A stretch of DNA of 64,000 nucleotides. Source: Bacteroidales bacterium (lineage in GTDB: Bacteria > Bacteroidota > Bacteroidia > Bacteroidales > Muribaculaceae). Position 1 is the stretch's first letter, and every line of letters starts with the position of its first letter. The translations under genes and the position numbers were made by a program. The stretch is taken from contig SUXG01000005.1 in NCBI GenBank assembly GCA_015061085.1, positions 45,704 through 109,703 on the forward strand, in the 5' to 3' direction. The notes below the pieces were generated by a model that saw only the letters and a list, made by a program, of their open reading frames with translations, was not told where the DNA came from and made no database searches. This document shows, piece after piece, positions 44,513-53,975 of this stretch.

Positions 44513-44525
44513 TAAGGACTTCTAT

Positions 44526-44556
44526 TTTGGGAATTGCTTATGATTGTGTAACTTTA
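44526..44556 (+). promoter_or_regulatory. Promoter of the coiled-coil protein gene
   Basis: TTTG (44526-44529), an exact 19-bp spacer and TAACTTTA (44549-44556). It lies after the in-frame ATG at 44527, so translation must begin at 44575. Confidence 0.75.
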
Positions 44557-44574
44557 CGCCCAAATAGCAAAAAT

Positions 44575-45489
44575 ATGGATAAACGTCAGAAAACAATTCT
44601 ATTTGCAGGCATTGGCGTCATCGTAGCGCTGATAGTACTTGCCGTAGCGTTGATTTTTACAAATTCACGCCAAAATTCAGAATTCAATGAGGTGCAAGCC
44701 CAATTGGATAGCCTTCAATTTGCCAACGATCAGATGAAACTTACCAATGAGTTTAACCAGCTCAATGCCGATTTCAAAGCATACGAAGACCAACAAATAT
44801 ATCTAAAGAATGATTCTTTGGTGCAGAAGTATGACCAAGCGCGTCTTAAAGTGGAAGCCTTGCTTAAAGAATTGAATGCCGAAAAACGTTCTAACTCTCA
44901 AAACAAGCAGAAAATCAAAAATCTTGAGGCTGAGATTGCTACCCTTAAGGGTATCGTGAAACATTATCTCGCTGAGATTAAGCGTCTTGGCGAAGAAAAT
45001 GAAGGGCTTCGTAAAGAGATTGAAGAAATCAATCAGAAGAATGAGCAGCTATCGTCGGCTGTAACTACTGCGACGACTAAGAATGAGGAACTGACTCAGA
45101 AGGTGCAACTTGCCGAAAAGCTTACTCTCACAGGTGTGTCGCTTCAAGCATTCAATAAGAAGGGCAAAATCGAAAAGAAGGTGAAGAAGGCAAAACAACT
45201 TGGCGTAAACCTTACGATCACTCCAAATAATACAGCTAAGCCCGGCATGAAAGATGTCTTTGTGAGAATTACAACTCCGGAAGGCGTTCTGCTAAAAGGA
45301 AATGGTTCGTTTACATACGACGGCGCTCGACTTGAGTACACAGCCAAACGTCAAGTGGAATATGCTAATGAAGAACTTTCTACGTCGGTCTATTGGGATG
45401 TCAATTCATCGTTGACACCGGGTGAATACACTGTTGAGATTTTCATCGACGGCAATCGTCTTGTGTCTCGACGCTTCAATATGAATTAA
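44575..45489 (+). CDS. Membrane-anchored coiled-coil protein
   Basis: 304 aa. One membrane segment (about 7-29), a long alpha-helical coiled coil (about 35-190, rich in Glu, Lys, Gln with leucine heptads) and a C-terminal beta-rich domain (about 195-300) with LGVNLTITPNNTAKPGMKDVFVRITTPEG and VEYANEELSTSVYWDVNSSLTPGEYTVEIFIDGNRL. The coiled coil resembles scaffold or envelope spanning proteins. The start at 44575 is forced by the promoter location. Function unknown. Confidence 0.8.
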   Translation: MDKRQKTILFAGIGVIVALIVLAVALIFTNSRQNSEFNEVQAQLDSLQFANDQMKLTNEFNQLNADFKAYEDQQIYLKNDSLVQKYDQARLKVEALLKELNAEKRSNSQNKQKIKNLEAEIATLKGIVKHYLAEIKRLGEENEGLRKEIEEINQKNEQLSSAVTTATTKNEELTQKVQLAEKLTLTGVSLQAFNKKGKIEKKVKKAKQLGVNLTITPNNTAKPGMKDVFVRITTPEGVLLKGNGSFTYDGARLEYTAKRQVEYANEELSTSVYWDVNSSLTPGEYTVEIFIDGNRLVSRRFNMN

Positions 45490-45576
45490 TCCACATAATT
45501 TAGTGATACAATATTAACAATACATTCTCTTTCCGAGAAATAACCAATAAACCATATCAACATTATTTACCAAATG

Positions 45577-45613
45577 AGACTGTCGAAATCAATCGGCAGT
45601 CTTATTTTTTTTT
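45577..45613 (+). terminator. Terminator of the coiled-coil gene
   Basis: A 10-bp stem AGACTGTCGA/TCGGCAGTCT is followed by TATTTTTTTTT. Confidence 0.9.
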
Positions 45614-45773
45614 GATATCGTATATCGATGACATGAAATTCTGCTTTATCGAAGCTCTGACTGATTTGAGTATTTGAGCGAAGTGCTATTAGAGCCGATT
45701 AAGCAAAATTTGCTCAGGCAGTTGCGGATGTAAGTTGATATGGTTGAGATTTTTGAGAGATATGCCAAATTTG

Positions 45774-48299
45774 TTATTCTCTGAAATAGACACGTTTAAC
45801 TCGTGGAGAGACAGATGTCAGCACTTCGTAAGGAATAGTGTCGAGTATGTCGGCTAATTCTTGCACAGCAACATTTTCGCCGAATATTTCCACAATGTCG
45901 CCCTCTTTGCAAGGAATATCTGTCACATCGATCATGCAGGCGTCCATACAAATATTGCCAATCGTCGGAGCATAATGTCCGTTGATGAATACTCTGCTTC
46001 TTCCGTTCCCGAAACGGCGATTCATGCCATCGGCATAACCGATTGGAATCGTTGCAATTCGTGATTTTCGTGATACGATGCCTCGTCGAGCATACCCTAC
46101 GGATTCTCCTGCCTCCCATTCTCTGATAGTTATTATCACAGTTCGTAGTGTTGAGACGACAGCCAATGGTCGCTCAATTGTCGGGGGCAATGTGTTTGCT
46201 CCGTATAGTCCTATGCCAAGGCGTGCCATGTCATAATGATATTCAGAGAAGCGCAATATTCCGGCTGAATTCAGCACATGGCGTTTTATTTTACGGGGAT
46301 AGAGAGATTGCATGTAGTCGGTCAGCCTGTCGAAGCTTTTCAACTGCATCAGAGTGTAGTCATCCATGTCGGGACAATCTGCCGTCGCAAGATGTGAGAA
46401 TACCGATGAGGCGACAATAAAGTTTTGAGAATTCAGCGTCTTCATGAGCTCCGGCAATTCATTTTCGATAAAGCCCATGCGATGCATGCCTGTGTCTAAT
46501 TTAATGTGTACGGGATATTCTGTGACGCCGTATTTTTCAGCTTCTCGGATGACGTCTTTCAGTATTTCGATGTTGTAAATCTCTGGTTCCAGGTGGAAAG
46601 CAAACATTGATTTGTAGTTTACCACCTTCGGATTCATCACCATAATAGGCATGGTGATGCCGGCTTTTCTCAAATCGATTCCCTCATCAAGGACTGCCAC
46701 AGCGAGGTATGCAGCCCCTTGAGCTTGGAGTGTCTTGGCAATTTCGTAGCTTCCTGCACCATAGCCGGAAGCTTTGACCATGGCGACTATACCTGTGCCG
46801 TTAGGCAGATGCTGACGGAAATAGTTGAAGTTTTTAACGACAGAGTCGAGGTTGACCTCCAGCACTGTCTCGTGTTTGCGAGCTTCAAGGTTTTCACGAA
46901 TACGTGTAAAGTCGTATTCCGGAGCGCCTTTTATCAATATCAATTCGTTGCTGAAATCGGATGTTGACATCGACTGCATAAACTCTTCGGTAGTCAAAAA
47001 GCATCTATAATTTTGACTAAACAGATTAGCGTTGCCGGTCATCTGTTTCCCGATGCCTATGAGTCGGTCGATGCCGGCTCTTTTGCATAATTCTGCGATA
47101 TGTTCATACATTAAGCCGTCGCAAGTGTTGTTGTATGATAAATCGCTTAAAATTAGTGTTTTTTGTCTGTCGTTTGTAGCGCGACGACCCATAAAATCGA
47201 GTGCTTGCCACAGCGAGCTGAGGTCGCTTGTGTATGAATCATATATAAGGGTGCAATTATTTACACCATCGCTGACATCAAGACGTGTTCCGACAGCGAC
47301 GAGGTTGCTCATTTGCTTGTGTAGAATTTCGTCGTCGATGTTTAATGTTTTTATGAATGTCAGAAGCGTGATTGCATTTTCTATTTCGTAGTCATTGATG
47401 AATGGTATTTCCACATGATTTTCCACACTGTTCATGCGATATGCAATTAGGGCCTTGCCTGCTTTTAAGTCTCGCTTTACAGAGGAAATGAACATGGGTG
47501 CATCTTCTTTTTTCTGTGACCATGCGATTTTCTGAATTTGAGAGCCTTGCTTTTCTACAGCATCGGCAATCATTTCTTCATCGGCATTATAGACAACGAC
47601 TTGTGCGCCTTTAGTAAGCAATGCTATTTCGTCGGCTTTCTGCATTAGAGAGTCAAACCTGTCGCCACGTTCTTCGCTGAGACCGGTCAAAAGTACTATT
47701 TTCGGACTAACCATGCGATGTAGCTTTTCCATTTCGCCACACTCTGAAATGCCTGTTTCGATCAGAGCCAACTGTGATTTTTCGCTGAGCTCCCACAAAG
47801 ATAGAGGTACGCCTATCTGAGAGTTGTAGCTGCGAGGACTGCGTTCGATATTTATAATGCCTTGAAGGACCTGAAACCCCCATTCCTTAATCGTGGTTTT
47901 CCCTCTGCTTCCTGCTATAGCCACCACATCAGCCGGACTATTGTATCGGCTATACATACCCAATATTTGTAACGCTGTCAGAGTGTCACTTACGATTATA
48001 AAATTGGCATCTTTAATGTCAGTCATTTCTTTTGGAATTGCTGTTACTACAAAGTTTTTGACGCCTTGTCGATAAAGAGTTTCGATATATCGGTGACCAT
48101 CGTTGCCTTTAGTGAGCAATGCAAAAAAGATAGTGTCGCTCGGGTATAGTAAAGAGCGTGAATCGGTCAATAAAATCGAGACATCCGAATCATTGACAAT
48201 ATCTGCCGATTTGAAGCCACAATCTAATTTTCTGCCTTCGGGAAACTCAAAAATCTCACCTGAAAGCACCTTCGCTATTTGGGAAACACTGCATTTCAT
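45774..48299 (-). CDS. murF-alr: Bifunctional UDP-MurNAc-tripeptide:D-Ala-D-Ala ligase/alanine racemase
   Basis: 841 aa from the ATG at 48299; an upstream ATG at 48353 lies before the -7 box (48331-48324) and cannot be used. The N-terminal half is MurF (ATP loop AIAGSRGKTTIKEW, about 150-163; NSQIGVPLSLWEL), which adds D-Ala-D-Ala to the peptidoglycan precursor. The C-terminal half is PLP-dependent alanine racemase (VLEVNLDSVVKNFNYFR, then MVKASGYGAGSYEIAKTL with the catalytic Lys, HIKLDTGMHRMGF, and RLGIGLYG). This fusion is standard in Bacteroidota and supplies both D-Ala and the ligase. Confidence 0.96.
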   Translation of the reverse strand: MKCSVSQIAKVLSGEIFEFPEGRKLDCGFKSADIVNDSDVSILLTDSRSLLYPSDTIFFALLTKGNDGHRYIETLYRQGVKNFVVTAIPKEMTDIKDANFIIVSDTLTALQILGMYSRYNSPADVVAIAGSRGKTTIKEWGFQVLQGIINIERSPRSYNSQIGVPLSLWELSEKSQLALIETGISECGEMEKLHRMVSPKIVLLTGLSEERGDRFDSLMQKADEIALLTKGAQVVVYNADEEMIADAVEKQGSQIQKIAWSQKKEDAPMFISSVKRDLKAGKALIAYRMNSVENHVEIPFINDYEIENAITLLTFIKTLNIDDEILHKQMSNLVAVGTRLDVSDGVNNCTLIYDSYTSDLSSLWQALDFMGRRATNDRQKTLILSDLSYNNTCDGLMYEHIAELCKRAGIDRLIGIGKQMTGNANLFSQNYRCFLTTEEFMQSMSTSDFSNELILIKGAPEYDFTRIRENLEARKHETVLEVNLDSVVKNFNYFRQHLPNGTGIVAMVKASGYGAGSYEIAKTLQAQGAAYLAVAVLDEGIDLRKAGITMPIMVMNPKVVNYKSMFAFHLEPEIYNIEILKDVIREAEKYGVTEYPVHIKLDTGMHRMGFIENELPELMKTLNSQNFIVASSVFSHLATADCPDMDDYTLMQLKSFDRLTDYMQSLYPRKIKRHVLNSAGILRFSEYHYDMARLGIGLYGANTLPPTIERPLAVVSTLRTVIITIREWEAGESVGYARRGIVSRKSRIATIPIGYADGMNRRFGNGRSRVFINGHYAPTIGNICMDACMIDVTDIPCKEGDIVEIFGENVAVQELADILDTIPYEVLTSVSPRVKRVYFRE

Positions 48300-48323
48300 A
48301 CCTCTAAGTGTCTTTTTACATTG

Positions 48324-48331
48324 CAAAGTTA
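48324..48331 (-). promoter_or_regulatory. murF-alr -7 box
   Basis: TAACTTTG on the minus strand, 25 bp before the ATG at 48299. There is no TTTG at 19 bp. It fixes the start of the fusion gene. Confidence 0.55.
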
Positions 48332-48353
48332 AGCAAAATATCAGAGAAATCAT

Positions 48354-48361
48354 TATCTTTG
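48354..48361 (+). promoter_or_regulatory. sufB -7 box
   Basis: TATCTTTG, 71 bp before the sufB ATG, divergent from murF-alr; no matching -33. Confidence 0.5.
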
Positions 48362-48431
48362 CAAATTAAATCAATACAAAACAAAATCGACAAAACAATA
48401 CATCAAGTCAAAGCGTTGACTTATATTATCA

Positions 48432-49940
48432 ATGTCAATAACGATATCAAATAAAATGAACAACAATAAACCTGAAAACAACAATAATATTCAGAAGGCA
48501 AATCAAGATGACATTTTAAAGGATGTTACAGAAAATGACTATAAGTATGGGTTTGTAACCGATATTGAGACTGACATAGTCCCGGCAGGTCTTAATGAAG
48601 ATGTAATTCGCCATATTTCGGCAGTCAAAGGCGAGCCGGAGTGGTTGCTTGAATTTCGTCTGAAGGCATATCGCTATTGGCTGACGCTTGAAGTTCCGAA
48701 GTGGGGACATCTTGACATTCCCGAAATCGATTTTCAAGCTATCAGCTACTATGCTGCTCCAAAGAAAAAGGAACAAAAGAAGAGCATGGATGAAGTGGAT
48801 CCGGAGTTGGTCAAAACATTCAACAAACTTGGCATCTCGCTTGAGGAACAAAAAGTGCTTGCAGGCGTGGCAGTCGATGCCGTAATGGATAGTGTCAGCG
48901 TCAAGACGACGCATCGTGAGAAACTTGCCGAGCTGGGTGTTATCTTCTGCTCGTTTAGCGAAGCCGTCAAGGATTATCCCGATCTTGTAAAAAAATATCT
49001 TGGCACAGTGGTAAACTATCGAGATAACTACTATGCGGCATTGAACTCTGCTGTATTCTCCGATGGGTCATTTGTCTATATCCCGAAAGGCGTCAGATGC
49101 CCTATGGAGTTGAGTACATACTTCCGTATCAACGCTGCCGGCACAGGTCAGTTTGAACGAACATTGATTGTTGCTGATGATGATGCTTACGTCAGCTACC
49201 TTGAAGGTTGTACAGCTCCGATGCGTGATGAAAATCAGCTTCACGCAGCGATAGTGGAAATTATTGTCGAAGAGCGCGCGGAGGTAAAATATTCGACGGT
49301 GCAGAATTGGTATGCAGGCGACAAAGATGGTAAGGGTGGTATCTATAACTTTGTGACAAAGAGAGGCTTGTGTCGAGGACATCGTTCTAAAATCTCATGG
49401 ACTCAAGTTGAAACGGGTTCTGCTATTACATGGAAATATCCGTCGTGCATACTTAAAGGAGATGAATCGGTCGGTGAGTTCTATTCGGTCGCAGTCACCA
49501 ACAATTTCCAGCAGGCCGACACCGGCACAAAGATGATTCATATAGGTAAAAACAGTAAGAGTACGATTGTCTCAAAGGGTATCTCAGCCGGTAAATCGCA
49601 GAATAGTTATCGTGGTCTTGTGAGGGTGGCAAAAGATGCGTCCGGCTGTCGTAATTTTACGCAGTGCGATTCGCTTCTTATGGGGGATCAATGTGGCGCA
49701 CATACATTCCCATACATTGATGTGCAGAACTCAACATCAGTGGTCGAACATGAAGCGACAACGTCAAAAATCAATGACGAACAAATATTTTATTGCAACC
49801 AAAGAGGCATACCGACAGAGGAAGCCGTGGCTCTTATTGTCAACGGATATGCTAAAGAAGTAATGAACAAGTTGCCAATGGAATTTGCCGTCGAAGCCCA
49901 AAAGCTACTGCAAATCACGCTTGAAGGCTCAGTCGGATAA
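48432..49940 (+). CDS. sufB: Fe-S cluster assembly protein SufB
   Basis: 502 aa (the in-frame ATG at 48456 would give 494). SufB is the scaffold of the SUF system that builds iron-sulfur clusters with SufC and SufD. The beta-helix core is intact, with [41 protein letters not shown] and the C-terminal [37 protein letters not shown] followed by the [16 protein letters not shown] motif. The sufC, sufD and sufS genes that normally adjoin it are not in the window; phoH follows 30 bp later. Confidence 0.96.
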   Translation: MSITISNKMNNNKPENNNNIQKANQDDILKDVTENDYKYGFVTDIETDIVPAGLNEDVIRHISAVKGEPEWLLEFRLKAYRYWLTLEVPKWGHLDIPEIDFQAISYYAAPKKKEQKKSMDEVDPELVKTFNKLGISLEEQKVLAGVAVDAVMDSVSVKTTHREKLAELGVIFCSFSEAVKDYPDLVKKYLGTVVNYRDNYYAALNSAVFSDGSFVYIPKGVRCPMELSTYFRINAAGTGQFERTLIVADDDAYVSYLEGCTAPMRDENQLHAAIVEIIVEERAEVKYSTVQNWYAGDKDGKGGIYNFVTKRGLCRGHRSKISWTQVETGSAITWKYPSCILKGDESVGEFYSVAVTNNFQQADTGTKMIHIGKNSKSTIVSKGISAGKSQNSYRGLVRVAKDASGCRNFTQCDSLLMGDQCGAHTFPYIDVQNSTSVVEHEATTSKINDEQIFYCNQRGIPTEEAVALIVNGYAKEVMNKLPMEFAVEAQKLLQITLEGSVG

Positions 49941-49970
49941 CCATTTTCGAGGCAACTCTTAACAGAACAA

Positions 49971-50960
49971 ATGATTGAACGCATAGTCATAATCGACGCT
50001 ATTGATCCTCAGACGTTCTACGGCGTCAACAATTGTAATATCTCGCTGATACGCAACCTTTTCCCAAAGTTGCGTATGGCAGCACGTGGTAACGTAATCA
50101 AAGTAATCGGTGAGGATAGCGAAACAGCGGAATTCGAAAAGAAAATAAAGGAGATTGAGGCTTACGCTTGTAAATACAACAAGTTAAGCGAGGATGTAAT
50201 CATCGATGTTATAAAAGGCGAACCTCCAAAGGAGATGAGTTCGGAAGGTGTAATCATCTTCGGACAAAATGGCAAACCGATTGCTGCTCGTAATCCGAAT
50301 CAGGCTAAAATGGTGCGTTCGTTTCAAGAAAACGACCTTACGTTTGCATTAGGACCGGCGGGAACAGGTAAGACCTATATCGCAATAGCGTTGGCTGTGG
50401 CGGCTCTTAAAAATCGTCAAGCCAAGAAAATCATACTCTCACGTCCGGCTGTCGAGGCTGGTGAAAAATTGGGATTTCTTCCCGGCGATATGAAAGACAA
50501 AATCGATCCATATCTGCAACCTCTGTACGATGCTTTGGAGGATATGCTCCCTGCCATCAAGTTGAAAGAGTTTATGGAGAACAATGTAATTCAGATTGCT
50601 CCGTTGGCGTTTATGCGTGGAAGAACACTCAACGACGCAATTATCATCCTCGATGAGGCACAAAATACGACTCGTCATCAGATGAAAATGTTTCTGACGC
50701 GTTTGGGAATGAATGCCAAGATGATAATCACAGGCGACGTTACACAAATCGACCTCCCTCGCAATACTCAAAGCGGCCTTCTCCAAGCACTTCGCATCCT
50801 TCGTGGAGTTAAGGGTATAGGGCTGATTGAGTATGAAAAGAAAGACATTGTGCGTCATCCTTTGGTGCAACGCATCGTCGATGCTTACGAATCGCGAGAG
50901 AAGCAGGTTAACGACGAATTTGATCTAAATAATAGTCAAGATAAAAACATTCAAGAATAG
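49971..50960 (+). CDS. phoH: PhoH family ATPase
   Basis: 329 aa. A P-loop NTPase of the PhoH/YbeZ group, linked to RNA metabolism and ribosome assembly. Walker A is LGPAGTGKTYIA (about 121-132), Walker B AIIILDEAQN (about 223-232), and TGDVTQIDLP (about 256-265) is the family signature. The N-terminal ~100 residues resemble a KH-like RNA-binding domain. It overlaps nothing but lies 30 bp after sufB and 2 bp before the Smr gene, so the three can share a transcript. Confidence 0.95.
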   Translation: MIERIVIIDAIDPQTFYGVNNCNISLIRNLFPKLRMAARGNVIKVIGEDSETAEFEKKIKEIEAYACKYNKLSEDVIIDVIKGEPPKEMSSEGVIIFGQNGKPIAARNPNQAKMVRSFQENDLTFALGPAGTGKTYIAIALAVAALKNRQAKKIILSRPAVEAGEKLGFLPGDMKDKIDPYLQPLYDALEDMLPAIKLKEFMENNVIQIAPLAFMRGRTLNDAIIILDEAQNTTRHQMKMFLTRLGMNAKMIITGDVTQIDLPRNTQSGLLQALRILRGVKGIGLIEYEKKDIVRHPLVQRIVDAYESREKQVNDEFDLNNSQDKNIQE

Positions 50961-50962
50961 AT

Positions 50963-52114
50963 ATGGCAAAAGTAGGAGATACTGTTCGCTACCTTAATTC
51001 GGTGGGAGGTGGCAAGATAGTAAAGATCGAAGGCAAGATGGCATTTGTCGAAGAGGATGGCTTTGAGACGCCGATGCTTCTCAAAGAACTTGTCGTCGTT
51101 ATGCCGGCAGGACATGAAGCACAAAAATCGAATGGCAATAGCGCAAATCTGATGTTTGATCAAAAAGCCTTTGATGCAGGTCGTCAACCAGAATCTTCAA
51201 CAGAAATAGTTGTTGCCGAGCAATCACAAGAGAAAGAATTACCTATCGAAGAAACATCCTATGGCGAGAAAATCAACGTCGTTTTAGCATTTGAGCCTAA
51301 AAATATTAAGCAACTTTCTTCTACTTCATTTGCCGCTGTGTTGGTAAACGATTCAAATTATTTTCTTTACTTTACGTTTCTTGTTCGCAGCGACGACGAT
51401 CATGGGTGGAAAGTGAAATATTCAGGTACTATCGAGCCTAATATGCTTGCCGACCTTGCCAATTTCTCTCATGAGGAATTGCCGGCTCTTGAACGTATCG
51501 CTTTTCAGTGTATAGCATTTAAGAAGGATAAGACTTTTTCGCTTAAGGCGCCTGTGAGCATAAGTCAGAAGATTGACCTTACAAAATTTTATAAGATGCA
51601 TTGTTTCCGACCGGGTATTTATTTTGAAACGCCGGTTTTGGAATTTCCACTTATCAAGGACGATGTGCCGACAAAGGCCCTTCAAGTCAACACTGAAGCC
51701 TTGGCAGAAGCAATGATGTCTAAACCGAAAGACAAAGACATCGCCAAGCAACTTTCTGCTAAATTCAATGTCGATAAAGGTCGTAATAAAATCACTAAAA
51801 CCGACAACGCATCTAATCCCAATAAACTTTTGCCGATAGTCGAAGTCGATCTCCACATTGGAGAACTTGTCGATACGACTGCGGGCATGAATAATGCCGA
51901 TATGCTTAATCTTCAGCTTGACACTGTGCGCAAAACCATGATTCAACATCTTCGTCGCAAGGGACAGAAAATTGTCTTCATACATGGCAAGGGTGAGGGA
52001 GTGTTGCGCAAGGCTGTGATTGAATTGTTGAAAAAAGACTATCCAAAAGCCGAACTTCAAGATGCATCGTTCAGAGAATATGGTTTTGGTGCTACGTTGG
52101 TAACTATTCACTAA
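50963..52114 (+). CDS. DUF2027/Smr-domain protein
   Basis: 383 aa. An N-terminal DUF2027 region (about 1-60, VGDTVRYLNSVGGGKIVKIEGKMAFVEEDGFETPMLLKELVVV, an SH3-like KOW-type fold), a middle domain (about 90-250), and a C-terminal Smr (MutS2-like) endonuclease domain (about 300-383) with VDLHIGELV, QLDTVRKTMIQHL and IVFIHGKGEGVLRKAV. Smr domains act on branched nucleic acid or stalled ribosomes. It begins 2 bp after phoH, so co-translation is likely; the KOW fold and PhoH link suggest an RNA role (inference). Confidence 0.92.
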   Translation: MAKVGDTVRYLNSVGGGKIVKIEGKMAFVEEDGFETPMLLKELVVVMPAGHEAQKSNGNSANLMFDQKAFDAGRQPESSTEIVVAEQSQEKELPIEETSYGEKINVVLAFEPKNIKQLSSTSFAAVLVNDSNYFLYFTFLVRSDDDHGWKVKYSGTIEPNMLADLANFSHEELPALERIAFQCIAFKKDKTFSLKAPVSISQKIDLTKFYKMHCFRPGIYFETPVLEFPLIKDDVPTKALQVNTEALAEAMMSKPKDKDIAKQLSAKFNVDKGRNKITKTDNASNPNKLLPIVEVDLHIGELVDTTAGMNNADMLNLQLDTVRKTMIQHLRRKGQKIVFIHGKGEGVLRKAVIELLKKDYPKAELQDASFREYGFGATLVTIH

Positions 52115-52129
52115 TTAATATAGTAGGCT

Positions 52130-52570
52130 ATGAAGATAAGCAACGAATGGTGGACAGCTCCGACAGAGAGTGAAAATGGCAGATTGGTGATGGTTACAGG
52201 GCGTCGAGATATGGAGCCGGTAATCTCATGCGGCAAATATAATGATCGTGTAGAAGTCACATGGAAGTATGAAGGCGAAGCCAATGGTATGCCTGACAAG
52301 AAAACGTCTATGCTCATGGAGGAAGTCACAGAATCTTTGCAAGCTGTTTTCAAAAAGGATCCTGTCGCAATAATGACAGGCATCTACACCGGAGATGACG
52401 AACGAAATTGGGTATTCTATGTCAAAAATATGCATATTTTCGGGCATCGTTTCAATCAAGCACTTGAGCAATTCGAGTTATTGCCAATCGACCTCTATGC
52501 TGAAAAAGATCCCGATTGGGAAGAATACCGCGAGATGAAAGAACATTCCTACATCGACGACGGCGAATAA
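52130..52570 (+). CDS. DUF695 domain-containing protein
   Basis: 146 aa, soluble. The pattern WWTAPTESENGRLVMVTGRRDME, VEVTWKYEGEANGMPD (about 40-55) and the closing YTGDDERNWVFYVKNM...FNQALE is the DUF695 family as I recall it. Its function is unknown. It is 15 bp after the Smr gene and ends the unit with a terminator. Confidence 0.85.
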   Translation: MKISNEWWTAPTESENGRLVMVTGRRDMEPVISCGKYNDRVEVTWKYEGEANGMPDKKTSMLMEEVTESLQAVFKKDPVAIMTGIYTGDDERNWVFYVKNMHIFGHRFNQALEQFELLPIDLYAEKDPDWEEYREMKEHSYIDDGE

Positions 52571-52680
52571 TCATTGATTGTCAATCTCTAATAAAATCAT
52601 CTCATGTCTTAAATTATTTACGCACATGGTATTTTTTGCGTATTTATGATGTTGCATTTTGTGTTAGGTGTCACAATAAC

Positions 52681-52720
52681 AAGGGTTGAAGCGATTAGGC
52701 TCCAACCCTTATTTGTTTTT
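52681..52720. terminator. Bidirectional terminator between DUF695 gene and fbaA
   Basis: The stem AAGGGTTGAAGC/GGCTCCAACCCTT (52681-52692 with 52698-52710) is followed by ATTTGTTTTT; it can serve both convergent genes. Confidence 0.85.
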
Positions 52721-52750
52721 ATTGAAAGATTTTTGCTTTCTTATTTTTTA

Positions 52751-53749
52751 TTAAGCTTTGCCGGCTGAACCGAGTACGTTTTCGATTTTGTGACGATAAA
52801 GTTTTTCCATATTGTCGCGAGCCGGACCGAGGTATTTGCGTGGGTCGAATTCTGCAGGTTTCTCAGCAAACACTTGACGCACTGCTGCTGTCATAGCAAG
52901 ACGGCTGTCGGAGTCAATGTTGATTTTACAAACGGCTGACTTAGCTGCTTCGCGAAGCCATTCTTCAGGAATGCCGATAGCAGCCTTGAGTGCACCTCCA
53001 AATTTGTTGATTGTCTCAACCTCTTCTTGTGGCACTGATGATGATCCGTGAAGAACGATTGGAAAGCCCGGAAGTTTTTCTTCTACAGCCTTGAGCACGT
53101 CGAATGCCAATGGAGGAGGCACCATGCGACCTGTAGCTGGGTCGATTGTGCATTGCTCAGGTGTGAACTTGTATGCGCCATGAGAAGTGCCGATTGAGAT
53201 AGCCAAGCTGTCGCAACCTGTTCGTGTGGCAAAGTCGATAACTTCTTCAGGGTTGGTGTATGTGTGGTGGTCAGAAGATACTTCATCTTCTACGCCCGCC
53301 AATACACCGAGTTCGCCCTCTACTGTTACATCAAATTGGTGAGCGTAATCCACTACCTTCTTTGTCAACTCGATGTTTTCTTCGTATGGCAAGTGGCTAC
53401 CGTCAATCATCACTGAAGAGAAACCACTTTCGATACATGATTTGCACACTTCGAATGTGTCGCCATGGTCAAGGTGAAGAACGATTTGAGGGTTTTCCCA
53501 ACCAAGTTCCTTAGCATATTCCACTGCCCCTTGTGCCATGTAGCGAAGCAATGTCGCGTTAGCATAGTTGCGCGCTCCTTTTGATACTTGAAGAATTACA
53601 GGCGATTTTGTCGATGCTGCAGCTTTGATGATAGCTTGAAGCTGCTCCATGTTGTTGAAATTGAATGCAGGGATTGCATATCCGCCTTCTACTGCTTTGG
53701 CAAACATCTCGCGAGTGTTGACCAAGCCTAAGTCTTTATAATTTACCAT
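52751..53749 (-). CDS. fbaA: Class II fructose-bisphosphate aldolase
   Basis: 332 aa. Zinc-dependent aldolase that splits fructose 1,6-bisphosphate in glycolysis and works in reverse in gluconeogenesis. Zinc and substrate motifs: VLHLDHGDTFEV (about 90-101), DGSHLPYEENIELT (about 115-128), DSLAISIGTSHG and GFPIVLHGSSSVPQ (about 222-235). Start MVNYKDLGLVNT and end are typical. Codons are highly biased, as for aspA, consistent with high expression. It has an exact-consensus promoter at 53849-53879. Confidence 0.97.
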   Translation of the reverse strand: MVNYKDLGLVNTREMFAKAVEGGYAIPAFNFNNMEQLQAIIKAAASTKSPVILQVSKGARNYANATLLRYMAQGAVEYAKELGWENPQIVLHLDHGDTFEVCKSCIESGFSSVMIDGSHLPYEENIELTKKVVDYAHQFDVTVEGELGVLAGVEDEVSSDHHTYTNPEEVIDFATRTGCDSLAISIGTSHGAYKFTPEQCTIDPATGRMVPPPLAFDVLKAVEEKLPGFPIVLHGSSSVPQEEVETINKFGGALKAAIGIPEEWLREAAKSAVCKINIDSDSRLAMTAAVRQVFAEKPAEFDPRKYLGPARDNMEKLYRHKIENVLGSAGKA

Positions 53750-53848
53750 ATACCTTGATGTTTTATTATTTAGTTAATTATTTTTGTTATTAATGTTTTG
53801 TGTCGATGTGTTAGGAGGGATAGTCGCTATGCATGACACTCATAAGCG

Positions 53849-53879
53849 CAAAGTTACAAATAAATAAATAAATTCCAAA
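53849..53879 (-). promoter_or_regulatory. fbaA promoter
   Basis: On the minus strand TTTG (53879-53876), a 19-bp spacer and TAACTTTG (53856-53849), exact consensus, about 100 bp before the ATG. Confidence 0.75.
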
Positions 53880-53920
53880 GCAGATTGTCACAAAATTAAA
53901 CTTTTATGTGAAATTTATAT

Positions 53921-53928
53921 TAATTTTG
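53921..53928 (+). promoter_or_regulatory. Acyltransferase gene -7 box
   Basis: TAATTTTG, about 47 bp before the ATG at 53976, without a TTTG 19 bp upstream. Confidence 0.45.
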
Positions 53929-53975
53929 CATCTATTATAGTTACACTCATCATTTTATACCATTAATAAACAATT

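Noticed and set aside
48300..48353. A longer start for murF-alr at 48353
   Set aside because: It lies upstream of the -7 box at 48331-48324, so the message would not contain it.
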